Assembly: GCA_013813145.1 (NCBI GenBank)
Contig: JACCSE010000054.1
Span: forward strand, 1-13,489
Direction of reading: 5' to 3'
Source of the DNA: Gemmatimonadales bacterium
GTDB taxonomy: Bacteria; Gemmatimonadota; Gemmatimonadetes; Gemmatimonadales; GWC2-71-9
Length of the DNA stretch: 13,489 nucleotides
Shown here: positions 1-6,761 of the stretch, one piece after another
Numbering within the stretch: position 1 is the first letter of the stretch
How the letters are laid out: every line of letters starts with the position of its first letter
Made by a program: the position numbers and the translations under genes
The notes under the pieces: model-generated
Told to the model about the DNA's origin: nothing
The model's input: only the letters and a program-made list of their open reading frames with translations
Databases searched by the model: none

Positions 1-1778
1 TCTGCTACGACGATCTGAACCTTCGCCAGCCCGATCTGGTGCGCGATATCCACCGCGAGTACGTGCGCGCCGGCGCCCAGTTGCTGGAAACCAACACCTT
101 CGGCGCCAATCCGCTCAAGCTCGCCACCCACGGCCTCGCCGGAGAGACCGAGCGGATCAACTCCGCCGCGGCCGGCCTGGCCCGCGAGGCCGCCGGCGAG
201 CGGGCGGCGGTGGCCGGTGCCATCGGCCCCCTCGGCGTCCGGATCGAGCCGTTCGGGGAGACCTCGGTGGACGAGGCGAGACTGGCCTTCCGGCGCCAGG
301 TGCAAGGTCTGCTCGACGGTGGGGTGGACAGCTTCATCCTGGAGACCTTCAGCGACGTCGCCGAGCTGGGCGCGGCCCTCGCCGCCGTGCGGGAGCTGTG
401 CGATCTCCCGGTCATCGCGCAGATGACCGTGGGAACCGATGGTAAGACACACTACGGCACCGACCCGGCGGTCTTCGGGCCCGCGGTCCAGGCGCTCGGG
501 GCCGACGTGATCGGCGTCAACTGCTCGGTGGGGCCGCACGGCGTGCTCGAGGCCATCGAGAAGCTCGCCCGGGTCGTCACCGTGCCGCTCTCGGCCCAAC
601 CCAACGCCGGGCTGCCGCGCGAGGTGGGCGACCGGAAGATCTACATGGCCTCGCCGGAGTACATGGCGAGTTACGCGCGGCGCATGGTCGAAGCCGGCGC
701 CCGGCTGGTCGGCGGGTGCTGCGGCACCACGCCGGACCACATCCGGGCGATGGTGGGGTTCGTGCAGAGCGTCTCGCCCCGGCACAGCACGACGGTCGTC
801 GCGATCCCGGTCCCGGCGGCTACCCCCGAGGCGGTACCGCTAGCCGAACGGTCGCGGATCGGACGCAAGCTGGCCGAGGGGCGTTTCATCACCACCGTCG
901 AGATCGTGCCACCCAAAGGCGTCGATCCCGCCCCCATGTTCGAGCAGGTTCGCCGGCTGAAGGCGGCCGGAGTCGACGCGGTGAACGTGCCGGATGGCCC
1001 CCGGGCCCAGAGCCGGATGGGAGCGCTCCTCTCGGCCCTCATGATCGAGCGCGAGGTGGGGCTGGAGGCGGTGGTGCACTACGCCTGCCGCGACCGGAAC
1101 CTCCTGGGCATGCTGTCCGACCTGCTCGGTGCGGCCGCGGCCGGTATCCGCAACCTGCTGATCGTCACCGGGGACCCGCCCAAGATGGGGCCCTACCCCG
1201 AGGCGACGGCCGTGTTCGACATCGACAGCATCGGCCTCACCAATCTGGTGTCGCGACTCAACCGCGGCCTCGATCCCGGCGGCAACCCGATCGGCCAGCC
1301 GACCAAATTCGTCATCGGGGTGGGAGTGAACCCGGCGGCCCCGGACTTCGAGCGCGAGCTGAAGCGGTTCGCCTGGAAGGTGGAGGCCGGCGCCGAATGG
1401 GCGATTACCCAGCCGGTGTTCGATCTGGACCAGCTCGACCGCTTCCTCAGCCGGGTCGAGAGCTTCCGGGTGCCGATCGTGGCGGGGATCTGGCCCCTGG
1501 TCTCGCTCCGAAACGCCGAGTTCCTCGCCAACGAGGTCCCCGGCGTCACCGTGCCCGACGCAGTGCTCGACCGGATGCGGCGGGCCAGCGCCCTCGGCAA
1601 GGACGCGGCGCTCGCCGAAGGGGTCCGGATCTCGCAGGAGATGCTCACCGCCGTGGCCGACCGGCTCCAGGGCGCCCAGGTGTCCGCCCCGCTCGGCAAG
1701 GTTCCGGTGGCGCTCCAAGTACTCGAAGCGGCACCGATTGAACCGGTCGCGAGCTCGGGGTATACTCACGAAACGTAA
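1..1778 (+). CDS. Bifunctional homocysteine S-methyltransferase / 5,10-methylenetetrahydrofolate reductase (5'-truncated)
   Basis: The reading frame is open from base 3 and has no start in the window; the first visible residues (CYDDLNLRQPDLVRDIHREY) match the family a few dozen residues in. The N-terminal half is a cobalamin-independent homocysteine methyltransferase barrel: ETNTFGAN near base 90, a first zinc-ligand Cys in GVNCSVGP (codon 522-524), and the Cys pair of GGCCGTT (717-722). From about base 850 a MetF-type domain follows, with TTVEIVPPKG (Glu codon 900-902, equivalent to the catalytic Glu of E. coli MetF) and the VTGDPPKMGPY loop near 1165. Known two-domain proteins of this order (B. 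subtilis YitJ type) supply methyl-THF and methylate homocysteine to methionine. Both sets of key residues are intact, so both activities are expected. The protein is cytoplasmic. The last codons carry a promoter-like element for the next gene. Fusion identity is very likely; the regulatory region upstream is outside the window. Confidence 0.95.
   Translation, partial: CYDDLNLRQPDLVRDIHREYVRAGAQLLETNTFGANPLKLATHGLAGETERINSAAAGLAREAAGERAAVAGAIGPLGVRIEPFGETSVDEARLAFRRQVQGLLDGGVDSFILETFSDVAELGAALAAVRELCDLPVIAQMTVGTDGKTHYGTDPAVFGPAVQALGADVIGVNCSVGPHGVLEAIEKLARVVTVPLSAQPNAGLPREVGDRKIYMASPEYMASYARRMVEAGARLVGGCCGTTPDHIRAMVGFVQSVSPRHSTTVVAIPVPAATPEAVPLAERSRIGRKLAEGRFITTVEIVPPKGVDPAPMFEQVRRLKAAGVDAVNVPDGPRAQSRMGALLSALMIEREVGLEAVVHYACRDRNLLGMLSDLLGAAAAGIRNLLIVTGDPPKMGPYPEATAVFDIDSIGLTNLVSRLNRGLDPGGNPIGQPTKFVIGVGVNPAAPDFERELKRFAWKVEAGAEWAITQPVFDLDQLDRFLSRVESFRVPIVAGIWPLVSLRNAEFLANEVPGVTVPDAVLDRMRRASALGKDAALAEGVRISQEMLTAVADRLQGAQVSAPLGKVPVALQVLEAAPIEPVASSGYTHET
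1738..1766 (+). promoter_or_regulatory. Sigma-70-like promoter inside the end of the upstream CDS
   Basis: TTGAAC at 1738-1743 (4 of 6 matches to TTGACA) is followed by exactly 17 bp and TATACT at 1761-1766 (5 of 6 matches to TATAAT). The expected start of transcription is near 1773, giving an untranslated leader of about 35 nt before the acyl-CoA dehydrogenase ATG. The element lies within the last codons of the methyltransferase/reductase gene. Matches and spacing are seen directly; activity is inferred. Confidence 0.5.
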
Positions 1779-1807
1779 GAGCCGACCTCATCCGGAGCCC
1801 TTCTCCC

Positions 1808-2971
1808 ATGCAGGACCTCCACGCCCACGCTCCCGCACTCAGCACGTTGTCCGAAGAAGAATCGATGTTCCGGGATGCCGTTCGCGATTTCGCCGAGGGC
1901 GAGATCCGGCCGCACGTACAGGCCATGGACGAAGCGGCCCAGTTCCGCCCGGACCTGATCCCCCGGTTCTTCGAGCTGGGGCTCATGGGAATCGAGATTC
2001 CGGAGCAGTTCGGAGGCGCCGGCGGAACCATCTTCATGGCGGTGCTGGCCATCGAGGAGCTGGCCCGGGTGGATGCGTCCGCGGCGATCTACGTGGACGT
2101 TCACAACACCCTGGTCAACAATGCCTTGCTCCGTTGGGCCGACGCCGGGCAGCAGGCCCGCCTGTTTCCCAGACTCACGGCGGACCTCCTCGGAGCGTTT
2201 GCGCTCTCCGAGCCGGGAAGCGGCAGCGACGCGTTCGCGCTGGAGACCCGCGCGGATCGAAAGGGTGACCACTGGGAGCTAACCGGCCGCAAGTTCTGGA
2301 TCACCAACGGCGCGGAGGCGGGGCTCTTCATCGTCTTCGCCAATGCCGACCCGGCCCAGGGCTATAAGGGGATTACCGGCTTCCTGGTGGAGCGGGGGTT
2401 CCCGGGGTTCAGCATCGGCAAGAAGGAGAACAAGCTCGGCATCCGCGCCTCCAGCACGACGGAGCTGATTCTGGAGCAATGCGTGGTGCCCGACGGGAAC
2501 GTGCTCGGTCCGGTGGGTAAGGGTTACAAGATCGCCATCGAGACGCTCAACGAGGGACGCATCGGGATCGGGGCGCAGATGATCGGCGTCGCCCGGGGAG
2601 CGCTGGAGGCCGCGACCGCCTACGTGAAGGAGCGAAAGCAGTTCGGCAAGGCGATCGCGGAGTTTCAGGGGGTCCAGTTCCAGCTCGCCCAGATGGCCAC
2701 CGACCTCGAAGCCGCCCGGCTCATGGTCTACAATGCCGCGCGACTCAAGGATGCCGGGCTGCCCTTTCAGCAGCAGGCGGCGATGGCCAAGCTGTTCAGC
2801 TCGCAGGTGGCCGACCGCACCACCTCGAACTGCCTCGAGCTCTTCGGGGGCTACGGGTATTCCAAGGAGTACCCGGCGGAGAAGTACTACCGGGACGCCA
2901 AGATCGGGACGATTTACGAGGGAACCAGCAACATGCAGCTACAGACGATCGCTAAGGGGTTGCTGAGGTAG
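1808..2971 (+). CDS. Acyl-CoA dehydrogenase, short/branched-chain (ACADSB-like)
   Basis: This is a 387-residue FAD flavoenzyme of the family's usual length. It introduces the alpha-beta double bond into acyl-CoA in fatty-acid or branched-chain amino-acid breakdown and passes electrons to an electron-transfer flavoprotein. Visible signatures are FALSEPGSGSD (131-141), the FAD-binding WITNGAEAGLF region (164-174), RKQFGKAIAEFQG (276-288), and ELFGGYGYSKEYPAEKYYRD (344-363), which fits the second family signature. The catalytic base is Glu371 in IYEGTSNMQ. Stretches such as VDVHNTL, GYKGITGFLV, KENKLGIRASST and LNEGRIGIGAQM closely resemble mammalian ACADSB, suggesting 2-methyl-branched or short acyl-CoAs; exact specificity is inferred. 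The ATG at 1808 has GGAG at 1794-1797, 10 nt upstream. It follows the previous stop by 29 nt but has its own promoter candidate at 1738-1766. Its 3' end overlaps the convergent FAS1 gene by 20 bp. Confidence 0.93.
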   Translation: MQDLHAHAPALSTLSEEESMFRDAVRDFAEGEIRPHVQAMDEAAQFRPDLIPRFFELGLMGIEIPEQFGGAGGTIFMAVLAIEELARVDASAAIYVDVHNTLVNNALLRWADAGQQARLFPRLTADLLGAFALSEPGSGSDAFALETRADRKGDHWELTGRKFWITNGAEAGLFIVFANADPAQGYKGITGFLVERGFPGFSIGKKENKLGIRASSTTELILEQCVVPDGNVLGPVGKGYKIAIETLNEGRIGIGAQMIGVARGALEAATAYVKERKQFGKAIAEFQGVQFQLAQMATDLEAARLMVYNAARLKDAGLPFQQQAAMAKLFSSQVADRTTSNCLELFGGYGYSKEYPAEKYYRDAKIGTIYEGTSNMQLQTIAKGLLR

Positions 2972-3818
2972 GTCCCGGGAGGACCACCAGGTCGACCCCG
3001 TGCAGGGTACCGTTGCGGGCGATCAGATCTGGCTGTACCAGTCGCGCCCGCCCCGCGTGAACCGGTCCGCCGATCTCTTGAGAAAACGGAATCGGCACCC
3101 CGTTGCGTGAAGGCACTTCCCCCGCCTGCAGCAGATCCCGGGTACCCAGGCTCCCGTCCAGCAGGACGGTCTCCAGCCAACGTTGCCGAACGGTTGAATC
3201 ATTATTGAGGCGGGCAAAGTCGCTCGCAGGGAGCCGGGTAAACGCGCTGTCGGTCGGCGCCAGCACGGTCAGAGCGCTGTCGCCGGTCAGTCGGTCGCGC
3301 AGGTTGGATCGATCGATCAGGCTCAGGAAGACGGTGTATCGGCCGGTCGAGGTCGCGGTGCTCCGGAGGTCGGGAAACTCGAAGCGCCTCAACCCCCCAC
3401 CCCGGCGTACATCCATTCTCGCCGTCAGGCTGGTGTCTTCCGCGACGGGCAGGTCGGGATCGATCGAGATCGTGTCGCCTCCGGCGCCACCCGCACCCGT
3501 TGTGTCGGGCTGGCTCGTGTCCCGAGACCCCGGACCCCCCGGATTCTGGACGGAGTCGGCGCTTTCCTGAACCCTGGGCCGAGACGTTGTGTCCGAGGGC
3601 GTCCCAGCCGTATCCGGCGCCGCGGTGGTACGAGGTGCCGCGGTAGTGTCGCGTACGGTGGCCGACGTATCACGTCCAGTGACCGCGCCGGGCGGTGGCT
3701 GGGCCGGCCGGTACACGCCCACCGCGGCAGCCGCTGAGCTGTCGAGCACCTGCGCCCTCGCGACCGAGCACACCCCCAACGTGGCCACCGTGACGCACCA
3801 TGCCACTCGCCAACTCAT
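2952..3818 (-). CDS. Exported FAS1 (fasciclin) domain protein with Asp/Thr-rich linker
   Basis: The product has 288 residues counted from the ATG at 3818. That start is chosen because GGAG lies 5 nt upstream and the protein then opens with a signal peptide, MSWRVAWCVTVATLG...ARA|Q, cleaved near residue 22. An in-frame ATG at 3923 would run through a hairpin and overlap the neighbouring gene. Residues about 48-130 are low complexity, rich in D-T, S, P and A (RDTSATVRDTTAAP type), and probably a flexible linker. Residues about 160-282 form one FAS1 domain: the H1 motif LTVLAPTDSAFTRL (183-196) and the H2 motif NGTLHGVDLVVLPG (269-282). FAS1 domains mediate adhesion or extracellular ligand contacts; the partner here is unknown. 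No membrane anchor or sorting signal follows the domain. The gene lies downstream of the minus-strand lipoprotein gene, separated by a hairpin, and ends tail-to-tail within the acyl-CoA dehydrogenase gene. Confidence 0.85.
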   Translation of the reverse strand: MSWRVAWCVTVATLGVCSVARAQVLDSSAAAAVGVYRPAQPPPGAVTGRDTSATVRDTTAAPRTTAAPDTAGTPSDTTSRPRVQESADSVQNPGGPGSRDTSQPDTTGAGGAGGDTISIDPDLPVAEDTSLTARMDVRRGGGLRRFEFPDLRSTATSTGRYTVFLSLIDRSNLRDRLTGDSALTVLAPTDSAFTRLPASDFARLNNDSTVRQRWLETVLLDGSLGTRDLLQAGEVPSRNGVPIPFSQEIGGPVHAGRARLVQPDLIARNGTLHGVDLVVLPGPTSATP

Positions 3819-3838
3819 CCGAGCTCCGAGCGAAACGC

Positions 3839-3868
3839 GCCTCGGGGGCGCAGAAGCGCCCCCGAGGC
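3839..3868 (-). terminator. Perfect 13-bp hairpin between the two minus-strand genes
   Basis: Arms 3839-3851 and 3856-3868 are exactly complementary (13 bp, very GC-rich) around the 4-nt loop AGAA. The hairpin starts 27 nt beyond the stop of the lipoprotein gene and ends 20 nt before the FAS1 ATG. On the minus strand it is followed only by a short GTTT, so it is a poor textbook terminator. It may end or attenuate transcription, or set an RNA-processing boundary, so that FAS1 is made at a different level. There is no T-run on the plus strand. Confidence 0.6.
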
Positions 3869-3895
3869 AAGATTGAATATTCCGCTCCGAGCGCT

Positions 3896-4375
3896 TCAGG
3901 GAGCGGTCGAATCCGGATGCCACTGGCTGGAATCCTGCGCCATCCCGGTGGTGTCGGTGCCGGTCTCGCCGGGCTGCTGCTGGCCGTAGCCGGTGGTATC
4001 GTAGCCCGTCTGGCCGGTCGTGCCGGTCGTATCATACCCGGTCGTGCCGGTGGTGTCGTAGCCGGTCTGCCCCGCGGTCCCGCTGGTATCCGGCTGTTCG
4101 AACCCGCCATAGCCCGCCGTATCGCTCGGGACCCCGGTTCCCTGCTCCTGCAGGAAGGTGTCCACCGCCGCACCCGCGCTGTCGGGCGTCATGGAGGTGT
4201 CGCGCTCCATCCCGCTGTATCCGGGGGGCGCCTCGGTCATACTCGTATCGCTCGTGGTGGTATCACCCGGCGCGGCCGCGGTCTCATCATCCACCCGCGC
4301 GCTGTTGCTGGCGCACGCCAGCGCCCCCGCCAGAAGGATGGCAGTGGCAAAGCGTGCGGAAGTGTTGATTCGCAT
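3896..4375 (-). CDS. Small secreted, probable lipoprotein with TGYDTTG repeats
   Basis: The product has 159 residues and its function is not recognised. The N-terminus MRINTSARFATAILLAGALAC is a short signal peptide ending in Cys21. ALAC is not a canonical lipobox because position -3 is Ala rather than Leu, Val or Ile, so lipidation is likely but not certain. The remainder is low complexity, rich in Gly, Thr, Asp, Ser and Gln. It carries three copies of TGYDTTG (residues 104-110, 112-118, 123-129) plus looser variants, and no Cys after residue 21. It has no recognisable catalytic motif; a structural or cell-envelope role is a guess. AGGAGG at 4380-4385 lies 4 nt before the ATG, a strong ribosome site. 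Asp-Thr richness is shared with the FAS1 protein downstream. A CRP/FNR-like operator with a -10-like hexamer lies upstream (4477-4518). Confidence 0.75.
   Translation of the reverse strand: MRINTSARFATAILLAGALACASNSARVDDETAAAPGDTTTSDTSMTEAPPGYSGMERDTSMTPDSAGAAVDTFLQEQGTGVPSDTAGYGGFEQPDTSGTAGQTGYDTTGTTGYDTTGTTGQTGYDTTGYGQQQPGETGTDTTGMAQDSSQWHPDSTAP
3970..4078 (-). repeat. In-gene tandem repeat encoding TGYDTTG units
   Basis: The lipoprotein gene contains an imperfect direct repeat in which the heptapeptide TGYDTTG occurs three times within 26 residues, with TGT and TGQ-type spacers. The DNA copies are similar (CGTAGCCGGT-like units on the plus strand). Such repeats often change copy number by slippage. 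The span is approximate. Confidence 0.5.
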
Positions 4376-4476
4376 TCGACCTCCTCAGATCGACAAATGT
4401 CAGTGTTTCGGCTCGCTCCGCGTCCCGGCGCAGCGCCGGCCTCAGGTACCGTCGCCCATTCCTGAGTGTTGGGGAA

Positions 4477-4518
4477 AGGTTACCCTCTGCCCCGTGCCGG
4501 GCGGTGACTTGTGTCACC
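4477..4518 (-). promoter_or_regulatory. CRP/FNR-like operator with -10-like element, upstream of the lipoprotein gene
   Basis: GGTGACTTGTGTCACC (4503-4518) is a perfect 6-bp inverted repeat that fits GTGA-N6-TCAC, the core of CRP-family operators. On the minus strand TAACCT (4477-4482) has its centre 31 bp from the operator centre. This is the geometry of a class II activated promoter, where the operator sits at about -41 and a poor -35 is normal. Transcription would start near 4470, leaving a leader of about 95 nt. The palindrome is direct observation; regulator identity and activity are inferred. Confidence 0.5.
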
Positions 4519-4647
4519 CGTACCGGACGGCGTTGGGGGCCCGGGTCTTGCTTCCTTCGCCAGCCAGCCGCCTCGCCCGGCATGGTGCTACCGGAACCGG
4601 CCGGAGGATAATAGCGGTATAAAGCCCTGGCTCGACGCGCCTTAAGG

Positions 4648-4675
4648 TTGACATTGGCGCCAACCGGTAGACATT
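4648..4675 (+). promoter_or_regulatory. TTGACA box with overlapping palindrome upstream of dacB
   Basis: A perfect -35 consensus TTGACA (4648-4653) is followed immediately by the 10-bp palindrome TTGGCGCCAA (4654-4663). The best -10 at allowed spacing is GACATT (4670-4675, 16 bp spacer), a weak 3 of 6 match. If used, the palindrome would lie in the spacer, where a bound repressor could block the promoter. Transcription would start about 80 nt before the GTG of dacB. The adjacent CCTTAAGG (4640-4647) is also palindromic. Confidence 0.35.
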
Positions 4676-4765
4676 CCGCCGGGGCTTCCGCTGTTCACTT
4701 CCGCAGTGGCCGGTCTGGATCCACTCGACACAAGTCGCGGCAACACAACAGCGTCAGGAATACTC

Positions 4766-6319
4766 GTGGTCTTTTCGTCCCGCTTATCGCGCTCTGGACG
4801 GCTCGCGTGCTTCGCCGTCCTGCTGCTTGGCTCCGCGTCATCCGCCGGGGCTCAGACCGACGCGCGTTGGCTCTCCGAGCGCATGGCGGACTGGTATGAG
4901 ACCGCCTCTCGCAGGGCGCCCGGTCAGTGGGGCATCGCGATAGGGGATCCGTCCGGCCGGATCCTCTGGAGCGTGAACCCCAGGTACCCTCTCGTGCCGG
5001 CCTCCACGGTCAAGCTGTTCACCACCGGATTCGCCCGCAGCGTGCTCGGCGGTACCGCCCGGCGGGCCACCCGGGTGGTCGGCTCCGGGGAGCTGGATCT
5101 AGACAGCGGCGAGTGGATCGGTTCGTGGGCGCTCGAGCTCAACGGCGACCCCTCGCTGGAGCGGGCCCAGGGATCCGGCCCCACGCTCTACGACCTGGCG
5201 CTCCAACTCGCCAGCGGCGGTATCCGGAAACTGTCGGGCCCTCTCCAGGTCCAAAGCGCGGACGGACCGGCCAACGCCATCTACCCGGCGGCCTGGTCCG
5301 AACGCCACCGCGGCCGGCTCTTCGCCCCTCCGGTGGGGCCGCTCACCGTCCACGAGAACATCGTCTGGCTCACGGTACGGCCCGGAGCAAAGGTCGGCTA
5401 CCGCGCCCGGCTGGTGGAGACCGCGCCGAGCGGCATCACCTCGCTGGTGACCGTCAGCGCCACCACCCGCTCCGGGCGCCGGTCGCGGTTGAGGATGTCC
5501 AAGCGGGCCGATGGGGGATGGCTGGTGAGCGGGACGATCGGGGTGCGGGCGGCGCCGCGCAGGCTCACGGCGGTCGCTTCCGATCCCAAAATCGTGCTCA
5601 ATGCGGTATGGGGTTCCGCCCTTACCCGGGCCGGAATCAGCTGGAACCGGGCGCCCCGCAAACGAGTCCCGGCCGAAGGCGCCGCTCAGATTCTCGCGGA
5701 GGTCGCCTCTCCCCCATTGGACTCGCTGGCGAGCGAGATCAACCGCCGGAGCCTCAATCTCGGCGCTGAGCTGCTCCTCCAGTGGGCGGGCGGCCGGACC
5801 GGCGCGTCCCAGCGGCTGACCGACCACGTGCACCAAGTCATCGGTTCCACCGACGGAGTCTACCTGGCCGACGGCAGCGGGCTCTCCTCCGATGACCGGG
5901 TCATGCCCGCGGCGTTCGTCAGCTATCTAGCCAAGTTCCCGGGCACGGCGGCGGGGCACAACTTCCCTCAGCTTCTTCCGGCCAATGGCACCGGCACCCT
6001 CCGGCGCCTCAACACCGGGTTTCCGGCCGAAGGTGTGGTGCGGGCCAAGACCGGCACCCTCAGCCAGGTGTCCACGGTAGTAGGCTATCTGGGGCTGCCG
6101 GAGGGGACGTTGCTGGTCTCCCTGATGTACAACGGGCCGCGGCCGTGGTCGGCGCGGCAAGAGCAGTGGAAGCTGTTCCGCGAGTTGGGGGCCAACGGTG
6201 TCGTCATCCCGGCGGATTCGGTAGCCATCCCGCCGGTGCAGATGGGCGGCGACGAAAGCCCGCGTCCGGCCTGGGTGCCGGAACTGGTGGCGACGGACTC
6301 GACCGCCGAGGACCGGTAG
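4766..6319 (+). CDS. dacB: D-alanyl-D-alanine carboxypeptidase/endopeptidase (class C PBP, peptidase S13)
   Basis: The product has 517 residues from GTG 4766. This start has AGGA at 4756-4759, 6 nt upstream, and gives a good signal peptide ending SSAGA|Q at about residue 30. An upstream in-frame GTG at 4706 lacks a ribosome site and would add 20 residues before the signal. The three penicillin-binding motifs are present: Ser80-x-x-Lys83 (STVK, with Ser80 the acyl-enzyme nucleophile), Ser329-Leu-Asn331 (SLN), and Lys428-Thr-Gly (KTGTLSQVSTVVGYL). The long separation between the first two motifs is typical of S13/PBP4-type enzymes, which carry inserted domains. The enzyme acts in the periplasm, trimming or cleaving peptidoglycan cross-links. 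A C-terminal tail of about 40 residues, rich in Pro, Asp and Ser, follows the domain. The gene is monocistronic, with its own strong terminator 24 nt after the stop. Confidence 0.93.
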   Translation: MVFSSRLSRSGRLACFAVLLLGSASSAGAQTDARWLSERMADWYETASRRAPGQWGIAIGDPSGRILWSVNPRYPLVPASTVKLFTTGFARSVLGGTARRATRVVGSGELDLDSGEWIGSWALELNGDPSLERAQGSGPTLYDLALQLASGGIRKLSGPLQVQSADGPANAIYPAAWSERHRGRLFAPPVGPLTVHENIVWLTVRPGAKVGYRARLVETAPSGITSLVTVSATTRSGRRSRLRMSKRADGGWLVSGTIGVRAAPRRLTAVASDPKIVLNAVWGSALTRAGISWNRAPRKRVPAEGAAQILAEVASPPLDSLASEINRRSLNLGAELLLQWAGGRTGASQRLTDHVHQVIGSTDGVYLADGSGLSSDDRVMPAAFVSYLAKFPGTAAGHNFPQLLPANGTGTLRRLNTGFPAEGVVRAKTGTLSQVSTVVGYLGLPEGTLLVSLMYNGPRPWSARQEQWKLFRELGANGVVIPADSVAIPPVQMGGDESPRPAWVPELVATDSTAEDR

Positions 6320-6343
6320 GGCCACGCCTGTGTCGCCCAGACG

Positions 6344-6382
6344 AACGAGGCCGCGGATCGCATCCGCGGCCTCGTTGGTTTT
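6344..6382 (+). terminator. Intrinsic terminator after dacB
   Basis: Arms 6344-6357 and 6363-6376 form a perfect 14-bp GC-rich stem with loop TCGCA, followed by GGTTTT (6377-6382). It lies 24 nt past the dacB stop. It also sits 17 nt beyond the stop of the convergent small gene, but the T-run is on the plus strand only, so it serves dacB best. Confidence 0.88.
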
Positions 6383-6393
6383 CGTCGCCGGCC

Positions 6394-6543
6394 TTAGACC
6401 GGGCGTCGTCCCTGGATGACTCTGATCAGCACGATGGCGAGGGCGATCACGAGGAGGACGTGAATGAACCCGCCGAGAGTGTACGACGACACCATTCCGA
6501 GCAGCCACAGCACCAGCAGGATGACGAAGATCGTCCAGAGCAT
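6394..6543 (-). CDS. lmo0937/DUF5670-family small membrane protein
   Basis: This 49-residue protein begins MLWTIFVILLVLWLLGMVSS and continues YTLGGFIHVLL...IRVIQGRRPV. It has two hydrophobic helices (about residues 3-17 and 26-41) joined by SSYTLGGFIH, and a basic C-terminus. The order of motifs and the length match the widespread lmo0937/DUF5670 family of roughly 50-residue membrane proteins. The biochemical role of that family is unknown; it is often seen among stress-associated genes. The ATG at 6543 is preceded by GGAGGG (6548-6553), 4 nt away, a strong ribosome site. A stem (GGCCGGA / TCCGGCC, 6574-6590) lies just upstream in the presumed leader. A GTGA-N6-TCAC operator lies about 125 bp before the start. 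The gene is convergent with dacB. Confidence 0.88.
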   Translation of the reverse strand: MLWTIFVILLVLWLLGMVSSYTLGGFIHVLLVIALAIVLIRVIQGRRPV

Positions 6544-6641
6544 ACGGCCCTCCACGGGAGAGTGAGCTCCGCCGGCCGGAGGCTCCGGCCTGGTGAACCA
6601 AGCGTGACGCGACGAGCGACAACAACACGATCTCGATGACT

Positions 6642-6685
6642 AGGGTAGCGGAAACGTAGGCGGAGCGCCGTGACCATGCTCACGG
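6642..6685 (-). promoter_or_regulatory. CRP/FNR-like operator with -10-like element, upstream of the DUF5670 gene
   Basis: CCGTGACCATGCTCACGG (6668-6685) contains GTGA-N6-TCAC with 6-bp complementary arms. On the minus strand TACCCT (6642-6647) is centred 32 bp from the operator centre, the same layout as at 4477-4518 (TAACCT at 31 bp). Transcription toward the DUF5670 gene would start near 6635. The operator could also act on the plus-strand leader. The palindrome is seen directly; the function is inferred. Confidence 0.5.
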
Positions 6686-6761
6686 GGGCGCGAGGATTAC
6701 GCTCATGCCGCCACCATCGGTCGGGGCGCACGTCTTTGCAGTGCCAGCTCGCACGCCGAGG

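Larger units (their letters stand above)
4376..4765. other. Divergent intergenic region between the lipoprotein gene and dacB
   Basis: This 390-bp stretch has no gene I can support. It holds a GTGA-N6-TCAC palindrome (4503-4518) with a weak minus-strand -10 (4477-4482), AT-rich -10-like words on the plus strand (GATAAT 4607-4612, TATAAA 4618-4623) without matching -35 boxes, and a perfect TTGACA (4648-4653) followed directly by the palindrome TTGGCGCCAA. Open frames crossing it have no ribosome site or recognisable protein and are taken as chance. Confidence 0.6.

Noticed and set aside
716..1741. Long second-frame plus-strand ORF within the methyltransferase/reductase gene
   Set aside because: It is Arg/Pro/Gly-rich without motifs, and the overlapping frame has clear conserved domains. 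GC-rich codon bias creates such frames.
3819..3923. Upstream ATG (3923) for the FAS1 gene
   Set aside because: It would overlap the lipoprotein gene, read through the 13-bp hairpin and bury the signal peptide; ATG 3818 has GGAG upstream.
4706..4765. GTG 4706 as the dacB start
   Set aside because: It has no ribosome site and would place 20 extra residues before the signal peptide; GTG 4766 has AGGA at good spacing.
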